Assembly: GCF_004211955.1 (NCBI RefSeq)
Contig: NZ_RHJI01000009.1
Span: 124,001 to 188,000, forward strand
Reading direction: 5' to 3'
Source of the DNA: Escherichia sp. E1V33
GTDB lineage: Bacteria; Pseudomonadota; Gammaproteobacteria; Enterobacterales; Enterobacteriaceae
DNA length: 64,000 nucleotides
Part shown: positions 1-9,059 of the stretch, one piece after another
Layout: every line of letters starts with the position of its first letter
Numbering within the stretch: position 1 is the stretch's first letter
Notes under the pieces: model-generated
The model's input: the letters and a program-made list of their open reading frames with translations, nothing else
The model's database searches: none
What the model was told of the DNA's origin: nothing
Program-made: the position numbers and the translations under genes

Positions 1-40
1 ATCAGTGCGTAATGCAATTTTATCCCATATAATCGTTTGC

Positions 41-1054
41 TCATTCCGCAGACAACATCAAGCGCAGTCTTCCACCTGTCCCCCAAATTTGGCATTGCCA
101 GGCATCACATCGCTGGCTCAATTGATTCAAATAGGCGTTGCCTAATGTTCCTAACGGAACGCCATTACTGATTTGAATCTGGTGTTCACCAGCATTTAAC
201 GTTGCATTCAGGCCAGCGGAAACCAAAATGAGATTTTTTAATTCACGATGATAATAGCCGACTAATAGCGGAAACTGACCAGGCAGATTGGCCTGCCGCA
301 GTAAATGGTTTACCTGCTTCAATAACGCCCCCAACTCTGGTAAACGCTGATTTTGGTGGGCAATCTGTTCCTGTAATAACCCATTAAACAGCGCGCGTAA
401 TAACAAAGCGGCAAGGACGCCATTATGTCCGGCACGAGTTACATCGAGACAATAAAAAGCCAGATCGTTTTCCGAAAGAGCTGCAATATCAAGCACCAGA
501 CCCGGTTTATCAACGGCTACCAGTTGGCGATAATTAACCCGGCAATGGGAAATCACCTGCTGAACCGGCGGCTGTAATTCTTGTAATAATTTAGCAGCCG
601 CAGTGGGATTATCCACCATCGCATCCCAGTCGCGAAAAAGCCGTTCTTCTTCCTCTACGCGCGAATTAAACATGCTGGGATAAAGACACGCAAAAACCAT
701 CTCGCGCAGGCGGTTGAGATCTTTAACTGGTTTCAGCAAAACATCTTCCACTCCCAGACGTAACGCTTTCGCAATATCAGCCATATTTTCTGTAGCAGAA
801 ATAACCAGGACAGGTGTTTGGTCACCCCGGTTGCGAATATGTTCCAAAAGTTTCAGGCCGTTCATTCTCGGCATTGCAATATCACATATCATTAGATCGG
901 GTGTGAAACCTCCCAGTAGCTCAAGGGCATCCACCCCATCAGCCGCCAGTACCGTTGTCGCTCCCAATGAGGAAAACCACGAATCCAGAAGCGAGCGAAA
1001 TACTGCCTCATCTTCAACTATGAGAATCTGTTTTCCGACCAATGGCTGCGTCAT
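41..1054 (-). CDS. rssB: RssB, response-regulator adaptor delivering sigma-S to ClpXP
   Basis: RssB (337 aa) binds the stationary-phase sigma factor RpoS in the cytoplasm and hands it to the ClpXP protease, keeping RpoS low during growth. The N-terminal receiver domain (about 1-125) has the acidic pair E14/D15, the phosphoacceptor D58 in an MICDIAMP context, and the conserved KP at the end of the domain. The C-terminal half is a degenerate PP2C-like output domain. Length and sequence match E. coli RssB almost exactly. It is the second gene of a minus-strand pair with rssA, 86 bases downstream of it. The 40 bases before it hold no gene. Identification is certain; the mechanism is family knowledge. 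Confidence 0.98.
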   Translation of the reverse strand: MTQPLVGKQILIVEDEAVFRSLLDSWFSSLGATTVLAADGVDALELLGGFTPDLMICDIAMPRMNGLKLLEHIRNRGDQTPVLVISATENMADIAKALRLGVEDVLLKPVKDLNRLREMVFACLYPSMFNSRVEEEERLFRDWDAMVDNPTAAAKLLQELQPPVQQVISHCRVNYRQLVAVDKPGLVLDIAALSENDLAFYCLDVTRAGHNGVLAALLLRALFNGLLQEQIAHQNQRLPELGALLKQVNHLLRQANLPGQFPLLVGYYHRELKNLILVSAGLNATLNAGEHQIQISNGVPLGTLGNAYLNQLSQRCDAWQCQIWGTGGRLRLMLSAE

Positions 1055-1140
1055 GTTCTCTCCCCTGACTGGCTTTATTCAATAGTGGCATGCTATTGCC
1101 ATCAGTGCCTGTCAGAATTAACTTAAGTGTAGATAAAAAA

Positions 1141-2052
1141 TCAGGTCAAAACGTTAGTTCGAACTAGCGGTAAAAGTTCATCCATTTTCTTCTCAACCGC
1201 CAATTGTCCTGCCGAAATGGCAGCCTTCGCACGATGAAAATCGAGCGTGGAAATCTGTGGGCAAACGGGTTGAATCAGAATATCAGGCGGGTCCCCTGCC
1301 ATACGGTTTCTTTTAAGGCGATTTTCCAATACCTGAATAGAAGTAGTCATAATCTCTGTTGCTGTCGGTGCCGTGACGCCTCGACGCGCAGTAATACTAC
1401 TTAGCCGCTCTTTCAGCCGCGCATGCCAGGGTAGATCATCTTCACTCTCACCATTTTCAGCACTGACATTAAATGAAAGAAGATCTTGCTGCATTAAGTG
1501 AGCGTCGTGCTGGAGATCAACCGCAATTACGATATCTGCGCCCAATGCACGAGTAAGAGAGATAGGAATGGGATTGACGACTGCGCCATCAACAAGCCAG
1601 TAGCCGTTATGCGCGACCGGCGCCATCAGACCCGGAATACTGCAGGATGCACGAATAGCGAGATGGAGATCGCCTTCGGTAAACCATAATTCGCGCCCTG
1701 TGCTTAAATTGGTGGCGACTGCCGCGAAGCGCCGTGAACAATTTTCGATTTCTGTTTCCGGCATTATTTCACGATACCGATTGAACACACGCTCACCGCG
1801 TAGCAGCCCACCGCGCTGCCAGGAGAGGTCCATCAGTCGTAGAACATCCCAATAACTAAAAGAGGTAACCCACTCTTCCAGAGCGGATAATCGATCACAG
1901 GCATAGGCTGCGCCTACCAGCGAACCAATTGAACATCCTGCGACGATATCAATTTCAATGCCCATTTTTTTAAGCGCATTAATGACGCCAATATGCGACC
2001 ATCCTCGTGCCGCACCGGATCCCAGCGCCAGCCCTATTTTTACTTTTCTCAT
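1141..2052 (-). CDS. rssA: RssA, patatin-like phospholipase family protein
   Basis: RssA is a patatin-like protein (predicted serine lipase or acyl hydrolase) of unknown substrate, co-transcribed with rssB. It shows the patatin oxyanion-loop motif GSGAARG near residue 12, the nucleophile elbow GCSIGSLVG near residue 40, and the catalytic Asp motif DGAVVNPIP near residue 155, so a Ser-Asp dyad is intact. I place the start at MRKVKIGLAL (303 aa), as in E. coli. An in-frame ATG at 2091 would add 13 residues that the family lacks. The C-terminus (VRTNVLT) is slightly longer than I remember for K-12. It diverges from ychJ, which starts 113 bases away. Confidence 0.95.
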   Translation of the reverse strand: MRKVKIGLALGSGAARGWSHIGVINALKKMGIEIDIVAGCSIGSLVGAAYACDRLSALEEWVTSFSYWDVLRLMDLSWQRGGLLRGERVFNRYREIMPETEIENCSRRFAAVATNLSTGRELWFTEGDLHLAIRASCSIPGLMAPVAHNGYWLVDGAVVNPIPISLTRALGADIVIAVDLQHDAHLMQQDLLSFNVSAENGESEDDLPWHARLKERLSSITARRGVTAPTATEIMTTSIQVLENRLKRNRMAGDPPDILIQPVCPQISTLDFHRAKAAISAGQLAVEKKMDELLPLVRTNVLT

Positions 2053-2164
2053 TGTTCCTGAAAGCGTCCCCTGGAATGCAGCCGTAGCCACATCGCTACC
2101 GCTCGGTTAACATAGTGCTACTCCGGCGGTTAAAACGCCGTTATTGTTTCCAGGGAGATTATTT

Positions 2165-2623
2165 GTGTCTAAGCTTTGTCCCTGTGGTAGTGCTGTCGAG
2201 TATAGCCTATGTTGCCACCCTTATGTGTCTGGTGAAATGGTTGCACCAGATCCCGAACGTCTTATGCGTTCGCGTTACTGCGCTTTTGTGATGTGCGACG
2301 CAGATTATTTGATTAAAACCTGGCATCCATCCTGTGGCGCCTCGGCGTTACGTGCTGAATTGATTGCCGGATTTGCGCATACCGAATGGTTAGGGTTGAC
2401 CGTATTTGAACGTTCATATCACGAAGGTGACGACGTAGGTTATGTCAGTTTTGTCGCTCGTTTTACTGAGAAGGGTAAATCCGGGGCGATTATTGAGCGT
2501 TCGCGATTTTTGAAAGAAAACGGCCAGTGGTACTATATTGATGGTACACGTCCGCAGTTTGGTCGCAACGATCCCTGCCCTTGTGGTTCAGGTAAAAAAT
2601 TTAAAAAGTGCTGCGGCCAATAA
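2165..2623 (+). CDS. ychJ: YchJ, SEC-C motif protein of unknown function
   Basis: YchJ (152 aa) belongs to the UPF0225 family. It has cysteine-rich zinc-binding SEC-C-type motifs at both ends: [13 protein letters not shown] at the N-terminus and [16 protein letters not shown] at the C-terminus, with an NTF2-like middle. SEC-C modules bind zinc and often mediate protein contacts; no enzymatic role is established. The start is a GTG at 2165, chosen because it gives the family length. The upstream ATG at 2144 adds seven residues. The middle (around residues 75-90) differs from remembered K-12 more than most genes here. The gene lies between divergent rssA and purU, which starts 50 bases downstream on the same strand. 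Confidence 0.93.
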   Translation: MSKLCPCGSAVEYSLCCHPYVSGEMVAPDPERLMRSRYCAFVMCDADYLIKTWHPSCGASALRAELIAGFAHTEWLGLTVFERSYHEGDDVGYVSFVARFTEKGKSGAIIERSRFLKENGQWYYIDGTRPQFGRNDPCPCGSGKKFKKCCGQ

Positions 2624-2672
2624 AGGTTGACGGTACGGTTTAGCAAACACTCTCAACAAGGTTTTTCCAGCA

Positions 2673-3515
2673 ATGCATTCACTCCAACGTAAAGTTCTGC
2701 GTACTATTTGCCCTGATCAAAAAGGCCTTATCGCGCGTATTACCAATATTTGCTACAAGCATGAGTTAAACATCGTGCAGAACAATGAATTTGTTGACCA
2801 CCGTACCGGGCGCTTTTTTATGCGCACGGAGCTGGAAGGCATTTTTAATGATGCCACCCTGCTGGCAGATCTCGACGGTGCGCTGCCAGAAGGTTCAGTG
2901 CGTGAACTGAATCCCGCAGGTCGCCGCCGGATAGTGATTCTGGTCACGAAAGAAGCACATTGCCTGGGCGATCTGCTGATGAAAGCCAACTATGGTGGCC
3001 TGGATGTTGAAATCGCTGCGGTTATTGGTAACCACGAAACTTTACGTTCTCTGGTGGAACGTTTTGATATTCCGTTTGAACTGGTAAGCCATGAAGGGTT
3101 AAGCCGCAACGAGCACGATCAGAAGATGGCGGATGCCATTGAAGCGCATCAACCTGATTATGTGGTGCTGGCGAAATATATGCGGGTATTGACGCCGGAG
3201 TTTGTCGCTCGTTTCCCGAACAAAATTATCAATATTCACCACTCATTCCTGCCAGCGTTTATCGGCGCACGTCCCTATCATCAGGCTTATGAACGCGGCG
3301 TGAAGATTATTGGCGCAACGGCACACTACGTGAATGACAATTTGGATGAAGGCCCAATCATCATGCAGGACGTTATTCATGTCGATCATACCTACACGGC
3401 CGAAGATATGATGCGTGCAGGTCGTGATGTCGAGAAAAACGTATTAAGCCGTGCGCTTTACCAGGTTTTGGCCCAACGCGTCTTTGTTTACGGCAACCGA
3501 ACGATTATTCTTTAA
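2673..3515 (+). CDS. purU: PurU, formyltetrahydrofolate deformylase
   Basis: PurU (280 aa) hydrolyses 10-formyl-tetrahydrofolate to formate and tetrahydrofolate. It balances one-carbon pools and supplies formate to PurT for purine synthesis. An N-terminal ACT domain (about 8-85) senses the methionine/glycine balance. The C-terminal formyltransferase fold contains the catalytic signature NIHHSFLPAF near residue 190 and the downstream aspartate in DEGPII. Length and sequence match E. coli. The ORF ends just before a long-stem hairpin (3530-3585) and the tyrT promoter, whose Fis-binding activation region should overlap the end of this gene by analogy with K-12. Confidence 0.98.
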   Translation: MHSLQRKVLRTICPDQKGLIARITNICYKHELNIVQNNEFVDHRTGRFFMRTELEGIFNDATLLADLDGALPEGSVRELNPAGRRRIVILVTKEAHCLGDLLMKANYGGLDVEIAAVIGNHETLRSLVERFDIPFELVSHEGLSRNEHDQKMADAIEAHQPDYVVLAKYMRVLTPEFVARFPNKIINIHHSFLPAFIGARPYHQAYERGVKIIGATAHYVNDNLDEGPIIMQDVIHVDHTYTAEDMMRAGRDVEKNVLSRALYQVLAQRVFVYGNRTIIL

Positions 3516-3529
3516 TCGCCAGCAAAAAT

Positions 3530-3585
3530 AACTGGTTGCCTTTAATCCGTTACGGATGAAAATTATGCAACCAGTTCATTTTTCT
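3530..3585 (+). terminator. Hairpin terminator after purU
   Basis: An exact 10-bp inverted repeat, aactggttgc (3530-3539) and gcaaccagtt (3567-3576), encloses a smaller hairpin (atccgt/acggat) and is followed by a T-rich run. It separates purU from the tyrosine tRNA operon. Confidence 0.7.
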
Positions 3586-3596
3586 CAACGTAACAC

Positions 3597-3624
3597 TTTA
3601 CAGCGGCGCGTCATTTGATATGAT
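3597..3624 (+). promoter_or_regulatory. tyrT stable-RNA promoter
   Basis: A TTTACA -35 box (3597-3602) and a TATGAT -10 box (3619-3624) are 16 bases apart and followed by the GC-rich discriminator GCGCCCCG. This is the classic E. coli tyrT promoter, stringently controlled and activated by Fis from upstream. Confidence 0.92.
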
Positions 3625-3674
3625 GCGCCCCGCTTCCCAGCGAGGGAGCAGGCCAGTAAAAAGCATTACCCCGT

Positions 3675-3740
<66 letters not shown>

Positions 3741-3759
<19 letters not shown>

Positions 3760-3864
3760 TTATTCACCACAGTGATGTGGTAACTTCGGTGAGATTGTGA
3801 AAGTTTGCGCTCATCGGGGAAGGGTGAGGAGCGAAGCGACGAATAATCATTCGCCCACTACCAT
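3741..3864 (+). repeat. tyrT-operon spacer repeat, degenerate
   Basis: The last 20 bases of the tRNA gene (3741-3760) recur imperfectly at 3845-3864 (17 of 20 identical by eye). In K-12 the tyrT operon carries repeats that each begin with the tRNA 3' end, giving rise to rtT RNA. Here the spacer between the two tRNAs is only 138 bases and the repeat is decayed. Confidence 0.6.
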
Positions 3865-3897
3865 CTCAAGCATTACCTCAAAATATGAATTACCCTT

Positions 3898-3982
<85 letters not shown>

Positions 3983-4141
3983 TTACTTTCAAAAATTCCC
4001 GAACTCCCCAACGAATCCGCAATTAAATATTCTGCCCATGCGGGGAAGGACAAGAAGCTTCGACTAAGGTTCGACTCGAGCGCCAGCGAGAGAGCGTTGC
4101 CGCAGGCAACGACCCGAAGGGCGAAGCGCGTAGCGCTGAGT

Positions 4142-4161
4142 AATCCTTCCCCCACCACCAT
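4142..4161 (+). repeat. Exact tRNA-Tyr 3'-end remnant beside the accessory operon
   Basis: Twenty bases identical to the 3' end of tyrT/tyrV (aatccttcccccaccaccat) occur 159 bases beyond tyrV and only 15 bases before the end of the desaturase gene. They may be the last of the K-12-type tyrT-operon tail repeats, a trace of integration at the tRNA, or both. The preceding bases (4040-4140) are rich in short purine-pyrimidine repeats like the tail repeats of that operon. Confidence 0.7.
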
Positions 4162-4176
4162 CTCTTAATTCGTTTC

Positions 4177-5268
4177 TCAATCTATCGGCTTCTCCCCCAT
4201 TCGCCGTAAAAACTGCTGCTGTAACCTCAGCAAATCCGCTAACGTCAACAACTGATAATCCAGCCCTTGCTGGCTGGCGATTTGCGCAATAATGCGGCTT
4301 AGTGCCGGATAATGTCGATGATGCCAGTGAGGAAACAGATGATGGGTAAGATGCAAATTAATCCCGCCCAGCCAGTAGCCAAGCCATGCAGGTTGCGGCG
4401 TCCAGTCAAAGGTAGTGGCAAAGGTATGCGCCAGCCTGCCCACGGCCATTTTGCCCTCTTCTGGCGGTAACTGTGTATGCCCCTTCGCCCAGTGCGTTCC
4501 GATAATCAACATCACAAAGATAAGCGATGCCAGCAACTGGCTGAGCAGATAAGTCAGCAGGATGGTCATAAAACCAAATTCAGTCATAAGCCAGGGAAGT
4601 ATCAGACACAGCGCACAATGCGCCAATTTCCCGGCTAAGAAATACCCCCAGCCAGCAAAACCACGCAGGGCCAGATGTCGCGTTACTGGCGTAACCCCTG
4701 CGCGATCGAGCCAGTCCACTACCCAGATATACCAGGGAAAGGTGAGCGCCGCGACCAGTGGCCAGTAGCGATGCTGCTGGCGCATAAAAGGTTGCCACCG
4801 TTGCCACGGCGTCTGGCGAAGAATGCCATTTTCTGCGGTGTCAGGATCGTAAAATTCAATATTGGTGAAGCCGTGATGAAAGCGAACGTGCCGTACCCGC
4901 CAGCAGTCAGGATCAAGCCCTATAGGAAAAGCGACTAACCGATTAAGCCACGCATTGGCCTTTTTACCGCGCAAAAACGCATCGTGCGAAGCGTCATGCA
5001 CTACATTGACCGCCAACAGCATGGCGCAAAACATCATTGCCAGATACCACAACAGATACAGCTCCCACTGACTTTGAGACAACACCAGCAAATAACAGAA
5101 CAGACAGGCGATAATCAGTGCCAGCATTTTGGCAAATGCCCAGCCGTCGGCATACCGATGATCGCCTGATTTCGCCAGATAGACTTTCGTATCGTTTTGC
5201 AGCTGCTTCACCAGTTGCGGATCATCAGCAGGAAAAGTGATTAACCTGTCGGGCTTAAACAGGTTCAT
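4177..5268 (-). CDS. Membrane fatty-acid desaturase, last gene of the lipid operon
   Basis: A 363-aa integral membrane di-iron enzyme of the fatty acid desaturase family (FA_desaturase type). All three histidine boxes are present and well spaced: HDASHD (H91, H95), HVRFHH (H127, H131, H132) and HLTHH (H306, H309, H310), with hydrophobic segments near 48-90, 170-190 and 205-258. The family introduces double bonds or hydroxyls into acyl chains or related lipids using O2 and an electron donor; the substrate here is unknown. It overlaps the preceding hydroxylase gene by 14 bases and ends 15 bases from a tRNA-Tyr 3'-end copy. No E. coli K-12 counterpart is known to me. The family call is solid; the role is inferred from context. 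Confidence 0.9.
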   Translation of the reverse strand: MNLFKPDRLITFPADDPQLVKQLQNDTKVYLAKSGDHRYADGWAFAKMLALIIACLFCYLLVLSQSQWELYLLWYLAMMFCAMLLAVNVVHDASHDAFLRGKKANAWLNRLVAFPIGLDPDCWRVRHVRFHHGFTNIEFYDPDTAENGILRQTPWQRWQPFMRQQHRYWPLVAALTFPWYIWVVDWLDRAGVTPVTRHLALRGFAGWGYFLAGKLAHCALCLILPWLMTEFGFMTILLTYLLSQLLASLIFVMLIIGTHWAKGHTQLPPEEGKMAVGRLAHTFATTFDWTPQPAWLGYWLGGINLHLTHHLFPHWHHRHYPALSRIIAQIASQQGLDYQLLTLADLLRLQQQFLRRMGEKPID

Positions 5269-6379
5269 AGCGTTTCCTTAACGACTTACGACCCACACCC
5301 GTCACGAATAACACACAATGGGCCAGCAAAATGCCTGCTAATCCCTTCCAGAGCAGAGTGCTCCACGAACACATATAAACAATAAAATAGAGCAGTGACA
5401 GCGTCACCGAACACCACAAAATCATTCCCCAACGCTGTCCATCACTCATGCCCCCCAGAGCTACTGACCCAGCTACCAGGAGCACAAAAAATACAGCCTG
5501 CTCACTGGTAATAAACTCAATGCCATAGCCGTATTGCTGGATGTAGCCAAGCACCAGCATAAACAGCAGGATCACCCCTGTCCCTACCGCCCACGGTGAA
5601 CTCTGGTAGCGACGTTCAATCACCTGGCCAACAGAGTGAAAGCCCATTAAGCGTAAAAATGGCAGGTTACTCTCGCGCATCGGGTTGCAGGACAAGCGAC
5701 TATTTTTTACGCCGTAGGCCACGTCATGATCCGGCCCGGCGTTATACGAACCAAAAAGCTTATCCCACAACAGAAAGGTGCCGCCGTAATTGGTATCGGC
5801 ATATTGCTTTTCATTCAGGTGGTGAACGCGATGATGCGAAGGCGTGATCAGCACTTTTTCCAGCCAGCCCAGTTTCGGCGTTAGCGCGTTATGGTTAAAA
5901 AACTGCCAACTGTAGTGAAGAATAGAAACCGCCAAAAAGACCTGCAACGGTACACCAAGCATCGCCAGCAGCATAAAGAACGGGATTGAGGTTAACGAGG
6001 AGTACCACGAGTTCCGCACGCCTAATGACAGGTTGTAGTGTTCCCCCTGATGATGCACCACATGTACCGCCCACAGCGGGCGCACTTCGTGATGCCAGCG
6101 ATGTAGCCAGTAAAAGCCGAAATCCCACGCCAGAATAGTAAACAGCCACAGCAGGATCACCGGTGCATTATCAAACATTCCAAGGCTGAAGTGATTGACC
6201 ACCAGGCCATAGCAGAGCACTTCCAGGCAGCGAAATAACCACAGCATCATATGACCGGAGTTGATATTAAAAATCACGTCCAGCCAGTCCACTTTTTGCC
6301 GCCCGGTGATTTGCAATACGCCCGCTTCGGCTAACACCAACAGCACCATCAAAATGATGGGGAATAATAAATCACTCAT
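5255..6379 (-). CDS. Sterol desaturase / fatty-acid hydroxylase family protein
   Basis: A 374-aa membrane di-iron protein of the fatty acid hydroxylase superfamily. The eight-histidine pattern is visible: HRWHH (H93, H96, H97), HVVHH (H106, H109, H110), an isolated HNA near residue 163, and HHRVHH (H182-H187), followed by the conserved NYGGTFLLWDKLFGSY stretch. The N-terminus and the C-terminal third (about 250-365) are hydrophobic, suggesting extra membrane helices. Relatives oxidise C-H bonds of sterols, sphingoid bases, carotenoids or alkylglycerols; the bacterial substrate here cannot be read from sequence. It overlaps the PAP2 gene by 8 bases and the desaturase gene by 14. Context suggests oxidation of the lipid made by the upstream ketosynthase/SDR/ligase genes. 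Confidence 0.9.
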   Translation of the reverse strand: MSDLLFPIILMVLLVLAEAGVLQITGRQKVDWLDVIFNINSGHMMLWLFRCLEVLCYGLVVNHFSLGMFDNAPVILLWLFTILAWDFGFYWLHRWHHEVRPLWAVHVVHHQGEHYNLSLGVRNSWYSSLTSIPFFMLLAMLGVPLQVFLAVSILHYSWQFFNHNALTPKLGWLEKVLITPSHHRVHHLNEKQYADTNYGGTFLLWDKLFGSYNAGPDHDVAYGVKNSRLSCNPMRESNLPFLRLMGFHSVGQVIERRYQSSPWAVGTGVILLFMLVLGYIQQYGYGIEFITSEQAVFFVLLVAGSVALGGMSDGQRWGMILWCSVTLSLLYFIVYMCSWSTLLWKGLAGILLAHCVLFVTGVGRKSLRKRYEPV

Positions 6380-6974
6380 ATTGCGTCTTCCTTTTCTCGC
6401 ATGTTGCGCATATCCAACCGCAAATCGACGCCAGCAACGCGCCGCCTACTAAATCGATAAATAAATGTCTGCGTAATTGCAGAATCGAAAAGCCGATCGC
6501 TATCGCCCAGACCACGCTCATCAGCGTCAGCCAACGGTTCCCCTTTTTGGCAATCGCCCATACCGCCAACAGCGTGAGCGCGGCGTGTAAGGAGGGAAAA
6601 CAGTTCTGACTTGAGTCAATGGCGATCAACCCATTAAGTGCACCCGCAGATATCCCCGACTGATCAAACGAGGGATATTGCATGGTTGTGGGCCAGAGAA
6701 GATAAAACACGCCTGCCACCAGTGCCGAAAGTTGCATTGAACGGGCCAGCCAGCGCAGGTGGCAAAGTGGCGTGGATAAATAACCTAACGGCACAATTAA
6801 AAAAAACGAGAGATACAGCCACACGGCAGAAGGTGAAAATGCAATCAAATTATCAATTACTGACGGGGTTAATTGATACCCTTCACCTTGCAGGTAGTCG
6901 CTAAAGTTGTAGATTATCCCAACGGTTCCCCAGCCAAGCAGCATCTGTTTCAGGCGTAGCAGTAGATTACTCAT
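6372..6974 (-). CDS. PAP2-family membrane phosphatase
   Basis: A 200-aa membrane protein with the C-terminal signatures of PAP2 phosphatases: the FPSLHA motif (catalytic-support H130) and RRHLFID (R169, nucleophilic-type H170, D174). A weak or absent first motif (KX6RP) makes it closer to the inositolphosphotransferase-like PAP2 branch. Hydrophobic segments lie near 45-65, 80-95, 130-142, 148-165 and 172-190. The family removes phosphate from, or transfers head groups to, lipid phosphates. I start at MSNLLLRLKQ, which overlaps the ligase stop by 8 bases. An upstream in-frame ATG at 7016 would sit inside the ligase gene. Likely role: head-group or lipid-phosphate step of the operon pathway (inference). 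Confidence 0.82.
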   Translation of the reverse strand: MSNLLLRLKQMLLGWGTVGIIYNFSDYLQGEGYQLTPSVIDNLIAFSPSAVWLYLSFFLIVPLGYLSTPLCHLRWLARSMQLSALVAGVFYLLWPTTMQYPSFDQSGISAGALNGLIAIDSSQNCFPSLHAALTLLAVWAIAKKGNRWLTLMSVVWAIAIGFSILQLRRHLFIDLVGGALLASICGWICATCEKRKTQYE

Positions 6975-8256
6975 TCCCGCCCCACTGACGCACAATCCGC
7001 CGACGCTTGGCTGCAAAAGCGACTGGCACCGTTTGCGATTCCAGCGACCAAATTAATTGCCCGGCAGCGATATCTTGGCGTATAAACAAGGCATTCAACG
7101 CTTCCCGGCAATGCTCCAGCATCTCCCATTCGCAATCTGCTATTAACGTCAATTGTGCTGGCCCGGTTTGTAGCAGGCGATAATCGGCTGTTAGCGGTAG
7201 CGTCATCGCCAGCACACGACTACAGGCATCGGCAAAAACGGTCTGAATCTCGCCGGATCTTGTTGGTAGTTGCAGTTGGTCATCCTGCCGCCCTTCGATA
7301 CGTGCAATCGCCATTGTTGCACTGCCACAGAGGCATGGCTGTTCGCTTGCCACCAGCACGTCATCCAGTCGATAACGCACTATCGGCTGTGTGGTGCGGC
7401 TAAAGTCTGTGACGATTGGCACGAAACGGCGTTCATCCAGCCATTGCGGTTCAATGTGAACAAATTCTTCGTTGAGATGTAAGGTGCCACAATGACAGGT
7501 GGAAGCGAGAAAGCCTTCTGTCGCCTGATAAATTTCACCCACATTGCTAAACACGCTACGCAGTAATTCCCGATCCTGCGGCTCCAGAACTTCCGCCACC
7601 GAAATCACTTTTTTGACCTTTAGCGTTAACTCTCCGGCAATGACCGCCAGCGCGAGTGCACGTAATACCTGAGCTGGCGCGACAATAATCGTGGGCGCTC
7701 GCTGTTGCAGAAGTTTGAGTTGCGCCTGAAATGGCGCTAGCAGATCGTAAAAATCGAGACTTAACCAGCGATTATTCACGCTTTGATAGAGGTTGTTGTC
7801 CGCGCGCAAAAACAGCGCCACCCGCTCTTTGGCAAATAAACCGTCTGGTAACACTTTTGCCAGCACACCGGCAGCCCACATCTGTTGCTCGTGCGGGCTA
7901 ACAACAAAAAGCCCACGACGCCCGGACGTACCTGATGAAAGCCCTACGCTGAACTTGCCCACGCAGGGTTTGAAATCACGACTCTGCTCACTGCGCATTG
8001 CACAATCGAGAAGCTCGTCGCGCTTTAAACCCGCGGTATTCATCTCATCGAAATGCGCTATCATTAACGCTTTGTCCATCAACGGCCACTGGTTAAAGGG
8101 CAATGCCAGATAACGCTGAAACCACGGGCTTTTAGACAAGACATTTTGCCGGAACAAATGCAGCCTTTTTGCCTGCCAGTTTTCCAGCGCCTGGCGATCG
8201 GTAAAATGCAGCCTGCGGGTACGAAAGTAGCGCCAGAGCAAAGCCAACGGGATCAT
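6967..8256 (-). CDS. CapK / F390-synthetase-like adenylate-forming ligase
   Basis: A 429-aa protein of the ANL superfamily, phenylacetate-CoA ligase/CapK/coenzyme F390 synthetase branch. The phosphate-binding motif SSGTSGRRG lies at 107-115. The middle carries an ATEGF motif like the adenylate-binding segment of this family and the ARIEGRQDD stretch that marks the hinge, so both catalytic halves appear present. Such enzymes activate a carboxylate as acyl-AMP and pass it to CoA, an amine or an alcohol. No carrier-protein domain is fused. I start at MIPLALLWRY, where ATGA overlaps the hydrolase stop. The upstream ATG (8304) adds 16 basic residues inside that gene. A cysteine pair (CLCGS, CHCG) near 254-310 could bind metal. 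Confidence 0.85.
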   Translation of the reverse strand: MIPLALLWRYFRTRRLHFTDRQALENWQAKRLHLFRQNVLSKSPWFQRYLALPFNQWPLMDKALMIAHFDEMNTAGLKRDELLDCAMRSEQSRDFKPCVGKFSVGLSSGTSGRRGLFVVSPHEQQMWAAGVLAKVLPDGLFAKERVALFLRADNNLYQSVNNRWLSLDFYDLLAPFQAQLKLLQQRAPTIIVAPAQVLRALALAVIAGELTLKVKKVISVAEVLEPQDRELLRSVFSNVGEIYQATEGFLASTCHCGTLHLNEEFVHIEPQWLDERRFVPIVTDFSRTTQPIVRYRLDDVLVASEQPCLCGSATMAIARIEGRQDDQLQLPTRSGEIQTVFADACSRVLAMTLPLTADYRLLQTGPAQLTLIADCEWEMLEHCREALNALFIRQDIAAGQLIWSLESQTVPVAFAAKRRRIVRQWGGNE

Positions 8257-9059
8257 AAATCCCCCTCGTGGCACAAACGAATCTCCACGGCGCCGTTTTG
8301 CCAAAGCTGATGTAATTGCCCAAGCGTGCGGTAGTAGGCGTGGCTGTCAGACATAACCAGATGCGCCAGCGGTGAAGGTCCTCGTAGCTCCTGATAGTTA
8401 GCAGGCGCCCATGCGGCATCGCCAGCCAGTAAAGTCCAGCCGTCGTCTGTCTGAACAAATGCACCAATATGTCCGCCAGCATGACCAGGAAGCGGCACGA
8501 GGATAATTTCGCCATTGCTTTCTGGCAGCAGATAGCCACTTTCAAACGGTGCCAGTTCAGGGGGCAAATTCACCGATGCAAAACTCTCAATAAAGCGCAG
8601 TGAGGATTCAAAATTCTCCGGGATCAGTCCTGGCACAAAGGCCTGACGCAGTGCGGCTACGCCACGCAGCGTTCTTACCTGCCGCCAGCCTTCACCAGAA
8701 CAGATGCAGGCAACATCAGGGAAATCGCGCAGGCCAGCAATATGATCGGCATGAAAATGCGACAAAATAATCGCATCAACATCTTTCGCTGCGAGGCCGA
8801 CGGCAGAAAGTTGCCGCACCAGCGCTTGTTGCGGATCGAAGTAAACTGGCGTGACCCGGCGATAAAGACGAAACACACCAGATTGCGTGTAGTGTTCGAA
8901 CCACGATGAATAGCCGGTGTCCCACAGCCAGCGTTTATCGCCCACTTCCAGCAGCCAGGCGCGGGCGGGGAATTTACACACTTTCAGCCCTGCTCCTTTC
9001 AGCGCAATGCAGCCAATATGGGTACACCAGCCCGTTTCAAATGCGGTTATTTTTGCCAT
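8253..9059 (-). CDS. Metallo-beta-lactamase-fold hydrolase
   Basis: A 268-aa cytoplasmic MBL-fold hydrolase. The metal-binding motif SHFHADH (H101, H103, D105, H106), a GHAGGH segment near residue 195 (third histidine) and AGDAAW near 215 (bridging aspartate) form a complete dinuclear zinc site like that of quorum-quenching lactonases and glyoxalase II. Members hydrolyse lactones, thioesters or esters. In this operon it lies between the SDR and the ligase and is a candidate for releasing or opening a thioester or lactone intermediate (inference). It overlaps the SDR gene by 23 bases and the ligase gene by 4 (ATGA). Confidence 0.87.
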   Translation of the reverse strand: MAKITAFETGWCTHIGCIALKGAGLKVCKFPARAWLLEVGDKRWLWDTGYSSWFEHYTQSGVFRLYRRVTPVYFDPQQALVRQLSAVGLAAKDVDAIILSHFHADHIAGLRDFPDVACICSGEGWRQVRTLRGVAALRQAFVPGLIPENFESSLRFIESFASVNLPPELAPFESGYLLPESNGEIILVPLPGHAGGHIGAFVQTDDGWTLLAGDAAWAPANYQELRGPSPLAHLVMSDSHAYYRTLGQLHQLWQNGAVEIRLCHEGDL

